In this document: positions 37,661 to 49,100 of the stretch, piece after piece | Numbering within the stretch: position 1 is the stretch's first letter | How the letters are laid out: every line of letters starts with the position of its first letter | DNA from: Pseudoscleropodium purum | Taxonomy: Eukaryota; Streptophyta; Bryopsida; Hypnales; Brachytheciaceae | Direction: 5' to 3' | Assembly (NCBI GenBank): GCA_963969395.1 | Contig: OZ017804.1 | Span: 1,240,001 to 1,304,000 of the forward strand | Length of the DNA stretch: 64,000 nucleotides | The notes under the pieces: model-generated | The model's input: the letters and a program-made list of their open reading frames with translations, nothing else | What the model was told of the DNA's origin: nothing | Database searches by the model: none | Position numbers and translations under genes: made by a program

Positions 37661-40106
37661 TGACAATAGATCACTATTAGTTGATGCTTACAGTAACACT
37701 CTCTATCATGGACGTTTCTTAGAGAGGTTCAATCTTATAATAAGCATGCTTGACAAATTTGCAAGGTATTGGACACCTTGTGCTTGTTTTTCAATATCAA
37801 ATTTGAAATTGTCATATGCTACACCGGCATTCTTGTGGAGGTGGTTATCATATTCTCCCATTGATACTCCATTTGCTTAATGAATAATTGCAATTAAACT
37901 TCCATTTTTTATCTCTTTAAATTGCAGCTTGCCTCTACCATCTTATTCATTTGCTCCATCATTGCATCTCTCGTATCTCTTGTAGTCTTCACTACCAAGG
38001 AATGGCCCACTATATACTCTTCCTTCAAACTACAATGTTTTCTAGATGGTTACAAATAGATGCCTCAATAGTACTGTTAGAACTAAAAAGACTGTAGCAT
38101 TACTCTAACTACTAGGAAGGGGCATTGTGGCAATGTGTCTTAAAAAAAGTTTGTACCTTCGCACTATTTACCACAACTAACATGGACTATGTAGGCATTG
38201 TTTGATCATCATTGCCCTCTATAGTTACAATGAATACAAAAGAGTCTTCCCTTTTGATTGTCTTCATTTCATCACACTAGTTGTCTTCATCTTTATTAAT
38301 AATTACTGGTCTTTTATATATGTTGTCATCCATTGACAAAAGATCACAAGTGTATGGTGGCATCATATTAAACCAACAAGCATGACATTTGTGGGTGTTA
38401 TATAAAAATGTTTTTTAAAAAACAATTGTAGTAGTCCCTTAGTCTTTTGATACATTGCCATGAAGTTCCAATAATCAAATGCATTTGTACCTTTTTGAGG
38501 AAAAAAATAGTAATGCATTTGTATTGAGGAATTAGTTGATTCTATTTGTTTTTGTAAGCAACATTATCACAATGGCAAAAAGAGAAGCCTTCTTTCATCA
38601 CTTTAGCACCAATGTGCATCTACTTCCATGTGTTGAGGTTCTTGAGGTTGAAGTTGTCCACTATATCTAATTCCTCCAAAAACAAATTGTACTTTACTTG
38701 AAAAAGAATATCGATTTATTGAAGCTACCAATTTGGCCCTCACTTTTTGCAGATACATTTTTTTGTGCTTATCAAATCTATGGTATTCAAGCTTCCTCCA
38801 CATTGTGGAATTCCAATCAGAGGACGTGATTGACCTCCTAAATTCTATTGGGCATTTGTTAGGGTACCATCAAAGCAAAGAATGTCATGGATGTTATAAA
38901 TTGGCAATCTCCAAGGAAGCTATGATTTTAATGTCAACACTCTATTAATTCATTATTGGAGTTTCTGTGCAAATCAGTGGACAATTGACGGCATAGGGTC
39001 CATATAGCAAAAGTCATAGTTGAATAATAAAAAAACTCATCTTCTATCAATATTGAAGTGCTTGCAATTGCCAAACATCTCAAGTAAGCTATATATACAA
39101 TTCTAAAAGCAAAACTTGTGATAAAATGTTCTGCAAAAATTCCCTCCACTGTCGAAATGTTTGCTTGTAATGTACAAGTCATGTTCCATGTAAAAAAAGA
39201 AAGAAAGTTCATTAATAGAATTCGACTTACTATCATTAGCAACAACTATCACTACCAATGGTGCATTATAAAAACAAACGTGCAACTAATTTCTCCATGT
39301 AGATGTGTGCATCCTCAAAGATTCCAAAGTTTACATTCAAACTTCAAATTAATATTGAACAAATCTTGTCAAAAATAGGAATTAGGACATGTAGTACATG
39401 CAAAAAAACATTGACGTACTCAACTTGATTTGCCTTGTACTAGAAATTGCTCAACATATCTACACATGCGTAGCCATTGATGTTGGCTTGATGCTTATGC
39501 CCCCTTCCACAATGAGATTTCAAATACAAGGTCTACTTGTTGTAGTCATAGACATTCAATTCTTCTATAGCCTTTTGTAGTCTTTGAGTTCTCACTTTCA
39601 TACGCAACTGTAGTTGTGCTTCACGTTGTTGATAAATCTAGCTACAAAAAACACTGCTTTCACTTAATTGCCCTCCATTTGCCCCATTGATGATCACCAA
39701 TCTTACACTTCTAAAATCTACATTTTTGACTATTGGCACTACTAATTAAATTTTGCCCCTTACTACTTCACTTAAAAAATTAACTCATGATTGAACCACT
39801 TAATTCAACACTGTTTTTTTCGTATGCCATATAGGCCTCCTCATAAGCTTTATATTATCAAAAGTCTGTCAAAGTGAGAATGCATGCTCACTTCCCGTCC
39901 TATCATTGCGTGCCCTCTATTGCCACCCTTAGTGCCAAGTCTAAATGGCCCATTACTAAGTAAAAAGGTGTATAATACTTTCCCAAATTGTCATCTATAG
40001 TTCAACTTTTCCAAATTGTTAAGATGTATTATAAAATTCAAGTTGGTAAAATAATTCAATGATGGTTATTAAATAAAGATTGTAAGAAGATGATTCATGA
40101 ATAGCA

Positions 40107-40244
40107 TTAGAAAAAAAATGGGGCCTCAAGAAGGCTGCCAAATCTAAACTAGAAGTGCAAGTATAAAACATTACTTTTTTATTTGCACTATTAGCATTGT
40201 TGGTTTAGATACGGTAGCCTTCTTAAGGCCCATTCTTTTTCTAA
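40107..40244. mobile_element. Short MITE with ~45-bp terminal inverted repeats
   Basis: The left arm (ttagaaaaaaaatggggcct, then aagaaggctgccaaatctaaac) is matched by the inverted right arm (gtttagatacggtagccttctt, then aaggcccattctttttctaa). The element is about 138 bp with a short spacer and no ORF. No unambiguous target duplication was seen, so the superfamily is open. Confidence 0.75.
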
Positions 40245-40800
40245 CGGATTGTATCTTTAATTCGATGATTAGATCTATTTCCACAATGAGTCAATGACCA
40301 ATATTTAAAAAAATTAAAAATTCCTTCAAAAATTGATCATCAAGATTGATAACATCAAGAGTAGAAAAAAATGAAGTTCTAATTATGATTATTCTTTAGA
40401 ATTGTTTTATTCTATTTTATTTAAATGACTTTTTTGGGGTCATTTTATAAATAAAAAAGTTCATTTTCAAGGCCAAATATATCTATATCCCTTGAAATAT
40501 AGAATATTTATAAAGAAAATTTTTGAAATTCTATACTTGACAAATATAAGAAAATTGGCAAAGGAACCTACAATGCATTTAGATGAAAGAAAAAAACATA
40601 AGACTCAATGTGCTTAGAAATGGAAATATGTTTGCGTTCATCTAATGTTCAAAATTTGAACATTTGGTCCTTAACAAAATACTAAAACCAACATTCAACT
40701 CTACAAATTAGGCCTCATATCTATCAACTAATAAAATGCTAATACATATAATTATAAATGGAAGATTTTTATCTCTACTTCTTTTACTTTACAAGTATGA

Positions 40801-40805
40801 CATAC

Positions 40806-40859
<54 letters not shown>

Positions 40860-40875
40860 TTATTTATTTATACAT
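40801..40875. repeat. CATA / TA / TTTA compound microsatellite
   Basis: An array of cata units passes into a long (TA)n run and then into ttta units. Simple-sequence DNA. Confidence 0.95.
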
Positions 40876-41227
40876 TAAAAATCTACATATTTATCTCTAA
40901 ATTAATCGATAATGCCATCATTTAGTTTGTAAGTGATTTGCAATCTTTTGGAAGTGGCACCCGCAAGGATAAACTAGACTATTCTGGACACAATGTTTTT
41001 CCTGCCTCCTTGGGATTCTTGAATCTTTTTCATTTTTTACCACATATAGGCAATATGGGAGAAGGTGGATAATAGAGTAGAAATTGAAATTATATATATT
41101 TTTTACAAAGCACAAATTTATAATGAATTTTTGAAGTGTCGTATCCAAATGGCCCAAAAGAGTCTCTACACTACCTCTAAACCAACAAGATTGCATCTAT
41201 AGTAGTCATCTTATTCACCTAAAGCAA

Positions 41228-41872
41228 TTAACCCCTAAATGCCCAAGGCTTGTTTTGAGCCTCTAGAAATTTGCTCTAAATTGAACAAAAAGCCAACATT
41301 TTGATAAGTTGTATCAACTTTTTTTGAATTGTAATTGTACAAATTCAAATTAGACATATTAGAGATAACATAGGAAGAAAAAACACAACAATATCACTTA
41401 TAAATTAGAAGATTATAACATTTGACCATGAGGGTGTTGAAACTATGTAAAATTTTCAATTCACTTTTCACAAGTCAAACCTAAAAAGTTGGTGACCAAA
41501 AAAATATGAGGTTTAAGGGCCTGACATGAATAACTCCAATCAATTTATGGCTTCTCAAAATCTGCTCTACAATTTTTTTAAATGAGTTTTGAATGTGATT
41601 TTTTCTTCAAGTCCTAGTTTATTTGAGGCTCATTTACAAGAGCTCTCAACACTATGGGAAGTCAAGATTGCAATGGGTACCCTTGCTCAAAACCTTGAAT
41701 AGAAAAATCACTATCATTTATTTTCAAGAACGGATTTTTGATGCTAAAACTAGACTTCAAGAAGAATCTTTCAAAAATATAAATTACTAAAAATAGAAAC
41801 TTGATTAGGTTTTATTTAACATCAAAGTTTTGCAAACACTAGATTTTGGTGCCTCAAGCATTTAGGGGTTAA
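41228..41872 (+). mobile_element. TTAA-flanked TIR element, A family, copy 2
   Basis: 645 bp between intact TTAA sites at 41228-41231 and 41869-41872. The ends are CCCCTAAATGCCCAAGGC and CATTTAGGGG. It is co-linear with the copy at 10328 from end to end. It has no ORF and is non-autonomous. It is the first of three TTAA elements clustered within 3.5 kb. Confidence 0.85.
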
Positions 41873-42366
41873 GATATTTCCTAAAACAACGACTATATGA
41901 AGGACTTAGAATAGCCAAATTTTTTAATAGATAACTTATACTCAAAAGGTAGAAGTTTCTATTGCCATTATTATACTAACTATTTAACTATTGTCATTCA
42001 AGACTTTGATTTGATACTATGTCAAGCCATTGTTGCCCACATTACAATAAACAAAGAATATCCATTATTAGCTTAATGCAAAACTCCAACAGAGCATTTT
42101 TTGGGTGTTTACAATGAAGGAAGTGTCTCAAATGGGATAATGTATGATATTGTTAATGGTATAAGGCCCTATTTTCCATAATCCATTAGTATCCAATCGA
42201 CCATAGTAATAAGTAAGTACATTCTTGACCTACTCTTCAAAATATAATATAATATTCTAGATTTCATAGTAGCCTGCAAAAGTCAATGCTCTTATTACAT
42301 TACTAGGATTTAAGAGGATTAGCAATTTCATTGCTAATACTAAATATTACTCATATATGGAATACT

Positions 42367-43280
42367 TTAACCCCTAAATGTTTTTGACTATGTTTTCACC
42401 TAAACTGCTTTTAAATTGCCACTTCTAGTACATGTACCAAAATTTAGAAAAAAAAAACACATTTTTAGACACATGTAACCATAGGATCTTGTACTAAACT
42501 TGTTTGAGAACATGTGGAAAAAATTTCAGAAATTTCCACAATGTAGATTGCAAGATATTAACATTTGGAATGACAAATTTCCTTCAAAAGGTCACATTTG
42601 TATGCAAAAGTGTCCAAAATGGTTGAAACTCTTTGGATTCATTTTTCAAGTTGGCTACATGCTTGAAAAATTTCAAATCATTTAGAATCATACAACATGT
42701 AGGAAAAAATAGTAAGTAGAAAGGAATAGAGAATGATTCAAAATACTAAATTGTTTACAATTTATTTATGGAATTGAAAAATACCAATCCCAATGGTTGT
42801 AACGTTGTAATAAACAATCTACACCCTAAGTTTTTATTTTTTTCCAAAAATATTGAAAATTGAATTAAATAAAGGACTTCAAAGTTTGTCTTAGAGTAGA
42901 AATTCAATAGCAACCCGAAAACTCCCGCAAACTAAAATTCCTCATAACTTTTGACTCATTCATCAACATGAAATGATTCAAAGCTTACCAAGTATATATA
43001 AATCTAAAGAACAAATTTCAAATTTAAGTTTTTTTTTAAATGATTTTTGAAGAAGTTTCTTTTGCTGCTCGATCTGCTTGTTGAGGAATGAAAAATACAT
43101 ATCATACCATAACTTTTTAACCATGTAGTCAAAAGTTATGAAAATTGTTGGGCCATAAAGCTATTCCTTGAATACATGTTGTGTTAAACTTCTAGGGAAA
43201 AAAATAAAAACTTCATTTGTAGTAAGCTGCCCAAATTTTCTATGTTGCCAAAAAACGGAGTTTAGGCATTTAGGGGTTAA
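42367..43280 (+). mobile_element. TTAA-flanked TIR element, B family, copy 2
   Basis: 914 bp between TTAA sites at 42367-42370 and 43277-43280. The ends, CCCCTAAATG and CATTTAGGGG, form a perfect 10-bp inverted repeat. The interior is closely similar to 61263-62209 and 14222-15177. The right subterminal region carries gccaaaaaacggag, which recurs near the right end of other copies. No transposase frame is present. Confidence 0.88.
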
Positions 43281-43787
43281 TCTTTTAACCATGGAAAACT
43301 ATTCATTGCCAAATCCCTTTGACATTTGGATGGTGTATCTTGAATACCATAATATTTGTAGAAAGTCAACATTAAACAATATGAAAAACAAGATTTTTTT
43401 AGTTGTTCTAAATTAATCAATATATTGAGATTCCTATAAATTCAAATTATGATTAGATTGATGCATATTGTTTTGGATAAAACATCTTTGTGTAAATATC
43501 AAACACATATACATACCAATAGCAACAAAGATGCCAATAAAAATATAAATAATGACCTCTCAACTAATTCCTTTTATTGTAGAATTTACATAAGGCCTTT
43601 AGCGAGATAAAGGAAATTTTTTATGAGATTAAAAATGATTTTCAAATTCAATTCAAATCCAATATATTATATAGTACAACATAACTATATTTGATTTATA
43701 TAATTTGATTATTTTTGAGATTGTAAAGAAAATTTATTGCAAGACTTGAAACTAAGTCTTTTTCTTACTTCCATTTTATTTTCAAAA

Positions 43788-44716
43788 CCTAACCCCTAAA
43801 GTTCCTTGACTATTGTTTCAATAAAAACAATCTAAAATTGCCATTTTTAGGACAAGTACAAAAAAAAATTAAAAACATTTTTGGACACATTCAACTGTAG
43901 GATCTTGTATTATAATAAACTAAGAAGATGTGGAAAAAATTTAGAAATTTCCACAGATTCCACCATATAGATTGCAAGATATTTGCATTTCAATTGACAA
44001 AAAGCCTTTTTTTGGCCCTACGAAAAAATGGGCAGCTGCACTTCACAAAGTCACATTTGTATGAAAAAATGTCCACAATGGTTGCAACTCTTTGGATTCA
44101 TTCTTCAAGGTAAGTTAGCTAGATGCTTGAAAAATTTCAGATCATTTGAAACTGTACAACATATAGGAAAAAAATAGTAAGTAGAAAGAAGTAGAGATGT
44201 GTCAAAATACTAAATTTAGTTATGGAATTGAAAAATGCCAATTCCAATGGTTGTAATGTTGTGATAAATAATCTTCACCTAGTATTTCTATTTCTTTTCA
44301 AAAATATTGAAAATTGAGTTCAATAAAGAACTTAAAAGTTTATTTTGGAGTAGATAATCCATAACCGCCCACAAACAAAAACACTTCATAACTTTTGACT
44401 CATTGATCAAAATGGAATGATTAAAAGCTTTCTATGTATATATAAATCTAGAAAATTATTTTCAAATTTTTGTTTTTGAATAAAGTGATTTTTAAAAATC
44501 TGCCCAAACTACCTGAGTTGAGATACAAACTACATATTAGGCCATAAATTTTGACTCATATTTTCAAATGTCCTAAAATTTAGTACACATGAAAGATATT
44601 CCTTGTCTACACCTTCTATTAAAATTTGGACCAAAAATATGGAAATCTCTACTTACATGCACCTGCTCCAAAAAATTATGTTGCCAAAAAACGCACCTTG
44701 GTCCTTTAGGGGTTAA
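43788..44716 (+). mobile_element. TIR element, D subfamily of B
   Basis: The left end reads CTAACCCCTAAAGTTCCTTG (TTAA decayed to CTAA) and the right end CTTTAGGGGTTAA. The interior shares the B-family order (taggatcttgta, gattgcaagatat, tcataacttttgactcatt, gccaaaaaacgca). Its left end is the same as the right end of the inverted copy at 6639-7570, linking the two as one subfamily. Confidence 0.78.
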
Positions 44717-46068
44717 AGAATATAATCAATTCCATTTTTGTTTCATGTTTGACAATGCTCACATTAATACTTCAACCGTTTGGGGGCCAATACAAATCAA
44801 ATTCATGGTTTGCACTAGCCTTTTGTCAAAGGACTTCTCATTTGCCTTCAATTTAAAACCAATTTTGATTCAATATGTCTTGCAATTATGAATGATAAAC
44901 ATCTATAGACATTGCTAAAAATTTGAAATTGCATATTATTTACGATAGGAAAATATTATAGAATTGTTTTTTAAAATTCACCTATAGTACAAAATATATG
45001 AAGTAATTGAAAACTTTTCAAATTATAATTAAATAAAATCTTTGATGTTGAAACAAACTTGTAATGTTTTAAATTTAATAACTATTAATACAATAAAATT
45101 TATTATAGAATATTCAAAATCAAACATAAAATCAAAGTGCCAAAAATAATTTCATGTGAAAAAACTCTTTTGACTTGAAGTTTGAAATGTAATAAAATAT
45201 TTAAATTAATTCTTTACAATGAGAAATGATCACCTTTAGTATGAAAGATGTAACAAGTTATTAATCTATAATATATATATATATATAGCAATACATCATA
45301 ATCGACTTCAATCTGAACCACATGTCACAATAATTTAAAATTTAACTTCTGTCAATTAAGTATAATCAGAATTCAATTTTAAGAAAAGTAAAAATAATAA
45401 TAATTTTACAAAATAAAAACATGTTTATTGCACTTTAAATTGTTGAAATTATATCTTTATGTATATTGATATATCATTGGAATCATGACTTCTGTACACA
45501 AATTTTCAAAATGTTAACCCTTTGAAGCGTGAATTAATTTTTGAAATATTCTTTGTTTTTGCTTATATCTCTATACAAATGTATATTTTAGGTTGATTTC
45601 ATCAAATTAATCATAAAATTGTTGTCTTTTAAAATTCGAGCTTTCTTTCAAAGGATGAAAAGGTTTATAGACTATCTTTAATTTAGAGTAAGAATGTCAA
45701 ACTCTTGGAGGGCAAATTCCATTAAAGTTTATAGGTATCATATATCTCTTCAAATTTGATGACTTCTCAATTAAGAAAATTCTATTTCGACTTCCCTGTC
45801 AAAAATCAATCAAGTTTAAATATTCAAAAAATAAAAATATTGTATATTCACAAGGTTTATTTGAAATTGATAGTTTTGAAATTTTATTATTTTAAAATAA
45901 AATAAAATAAAATAATAACACACCAAAGATATTTGAAGGTATCATTGTATTTGAATCCTATATTAACGCAATCTTTTGTTTCTTACGACCATTAGATATT
46001 GTGGGTAAGAGTTTGGGATGGTTTGGAAATGCTATAGGTTGAAGTTTATTAACATTCTTCATTGATTT
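44717..46068. other. Intergenic AT-rich stretch
   Basis: Downstream of the CEP104 gene. It includes a short (AT)n run near 45272-45288 and an (AAAAT)n-like run near 45894-45915. No exon or element end is supported. Confidence 0.5.
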
Positions 46069-46074
46069 TTTATT
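46069..46074 (-). terminator. Candidate polyadenylation signal for CEP104
   Basis: The minus strand reads AATAAA 104 bases past the inferred stop codon. Position and orientation suit a 3' end signal, but such hexamers are common in AT-rich DNA. Confidence 0.3.
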
Positions 46075-46177
46075 TGGTAAAATTACAAGGAAATTTCGAC
46101 CATGATTTTTTTTTATCTTTACTTCCTATACATTCTTCTTGATACATTAATCAAGATGGATCTTCTCCAAGCAAATC

Positions 46178-49100
46178 TTATTCAATCTTATTTTCATTTT
46201 TATCTAATGAAATTGGAATTATTTTGCCTATAACATTGTGACTTTTTTTTGAATGATTTACAAATTGTTCATCATAATTAGTTTTTGTCATATAGAAAGT
46301 ACTTTGTGGTGGAGTTATAGAAATGTCAAAACACAAATCTTCTTTATAGGTATTTACTTGGTGAAATTGAACTTCTTCATAAATTTTTTCAAAATTTCTT
46401 GTTAATACCTATTAATATAAAATTATATAAGTACAAAAATACATATCAATAGATAGTATTTGAGTATACGCAAATTTTTAGAATTACATGTTGTCATATG
46501 AATAACAAAATTATAAATATATTTATAATAAAATTTGATTTGAATATATAATATATAAAATATATTATATTATTTTTAAGATTATATATACGAATATTTA
46601 TTGTATTTTGACAAACCTCACGAACAAGAGGTTTGACATTTTTTAAGTATTTTTCAATAGGAGAACCCATGAGTCTATAAACCTCTGTTGTAACTTTTAC
46701 AGCAATATTTCTAACATCCCCATTAGCATTATTGAATGCTTGATCAATAAAAAACATTAAAGGTTCAATTTGTAATCCCATTTTGTTTGGTGGATGTAAC
46801 CCAAAAGTAGGAATTGCAACTAAAATTACTTGTAATCGCCCTAAAATTGGTCTCCATGTAGTCTATAGTATGAAACATGCAATTTTTAAATCATTTTTAG
46901 TAAAGCTATGTACTACTTTCAAGTGCAAAATGGATATATCAGATAGAATACTAAATAAATCTATATAAAAATTAAAAATATATAATTAAAAAATATATTT
47001 TATTTTATATTAATACCTCTCATCTCATTTCAATTGTAGTTATATTTTGCAATGTGTTCATTTTAATAAGAGATTTGAATTCAAAAAAATAATTGAAAAT
47101 AAATAAATAAATAATTAAAATGATTAAATTACAACTTCAAAGATTTATTTATGTTTAGAATTTGATGTTAAAAATAAATAGTCAATATTATTAACTTGAT
47201 TTTTTGGTGGCCTTAAAAGAGAATTAGCAATTATTGGTAGTCCAATTTCTTTTTTGGTTGCTAGAAACATTAAAGCTTCAGTGGCTGCTTCCCTTATACG
47301 TGAATTTGAGTCACCTAATTTTTCTATTAGGATATTAATCAAGTCATTAACATAGTTTCGAAGATCAGTTGTTGGAATTCCACTTGCATATCGAATAATA
47401 AAATCGCGAGATAACTGTAAAATATAGTTAGATTTTAAAAATAAATGATTCAAAAATGAAATAATATATAGTTATATACATATGTATCATAATAATAGTG
47501 GTATCTTTTATTTATTTTAGAATTAAATGTAAAAATAAATTATGTATATTGAAGAATTATCATGCGAAGTGTAGCATTGTGCTATATACCATCCTTCTTT
47601 TGGACCCTGTATGTGTTTATTTCAAGTGCATTTCAATTTCTAAATTTTGGGAATATAAACTTGAGAAGACATAGTTGTATGCAATTTGACTATATTGAAT
47701 TGGATTGTTTCCAAATTAGAATTTTAGTCTTACCTTGGTAATTCTAGGCTTTCCTCTTAGTTGTAAAGGTAAAAAAAATCCAACTCAATTGCATCAACAA
47801 TTCAACATGCATGCAACTAGAACCTAAGGTAATTGTAAAATTTAAAAATCTTGCACAAAGTTTCAAACATAACTCACAAAAGAGGATCCTTGTAAAAAGA
47901 TTTTTACTATAATACAAAGAAAAATTAATCAATTATTACCATTTTCAATCAATTATAAAAATATTAAATATTATATTAATAAATTAAATATTTTATGCTT
48001 TAAAAATAAGAAGAATATAATGATATAATATTATAATAAATTTTAAAATTTAAAGTTTAAAATAACATCAAATAGATATACACCTGGAGAGCAATATTGA
48101 ATATGTTGGATACTTTGTCGTATAATCCTTTCAAAATTACTTTATTCATTATCCTAAATATTTTTATATTTGTTAGAAATATAATATTTGATAGAAGTCT
48201 ATTGGATTTTGAAGTATCACTTTGAATAATTATACTGTAAATAATTAAATAAATTATAATAAATTTTATTCAATTTTATTTTTTGGGTATTTTTGGTCCT
48301 AATAATTTTATTTATTCACACAATGGTGAAACTTAAATAAGCTTTTAAGCTTTTTTATTTTTTAAGAATTTTTCATTTTAGTTTTTAGTCTTCATTTTTA
48401 ATATTTTATAATAATTCTTATTATATTTATGATAAAAAATAATCATAATAATTTTAGGATTCAAAATCCTTTAAACATTTACCTAAATACTTCAAGTGCA
48501 TCACTAAATATTTTTTCATTGTTTATTTCTTGAATGAAATATTGAAATGCTTTATCACGTAACTTCCATTCCTTGCTATAAAGACATTGAACATGATAAA
48601 TATCAACTAGTTTTAGAAGAAGTGTTGATTCTGACATTTGAGATTCTGTTAAAGGCTCTGGAACCAAATCATCTATTGCTTGTTTTGCTGCTTGAGTAAT
48701 TTTTTCTCGAATAGAAACATGAGTTTTTTTGGATGAAGGAGGTTGATTTATTAATGGTTGCTTATAAGGTTCATTTTTTTTTACTTGAAATCTAGCCATT
48801 GGTTCATTTTCTTCTTTAAATTTTTGTGGTGACCATTTTTGTTTTTTTGATAATGTTACACAATTTGATGTTGTATTTAAATTACAATCAATGTCATTTG
48901 GTGTTGAGTGACTAGATACATGTCCAATGTAATTGTTTAATCTATATTCATTATCATTTGGTGACGAATTATCTTTTTTATGTTTTATATTTATATTATA
49001 AACCTTTATAACTTCTTCATCATTGTTAAAAACATCTACTTTTTCTTGAATCCTAAGTGACTCTTCTCTATAATTTATTCTTTCAAATTTTAAAGATTGT

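Larger units (their letters stand above)
37661..41227. other. Decayed transposon-like DNA, unassigned
   Basis: On the minus strand there are several protein-like fragments: near 38603-38803 a basic frame starting MWRKLEYHRFDKHKKMYLQK, near 37700-37960 fragments such as NKMVEASCNLKR, and near 38934-39285 others. They are broken by stops and frameshifts. They suggest a degraded transposase or accessory gene, but no family could be named. The stretch also holds a MITE and a microsatellite, listed separately. Confidence 0.35.

Noticed and set aside
42500..42685. 61-codon frame, similar frames also near 43928, 61465 and 61482
   Set aside because: They recur because they lie in copies of the same non-coding TTAA element. 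They are short, inconsistently framed between copies, and not a conserved protein.
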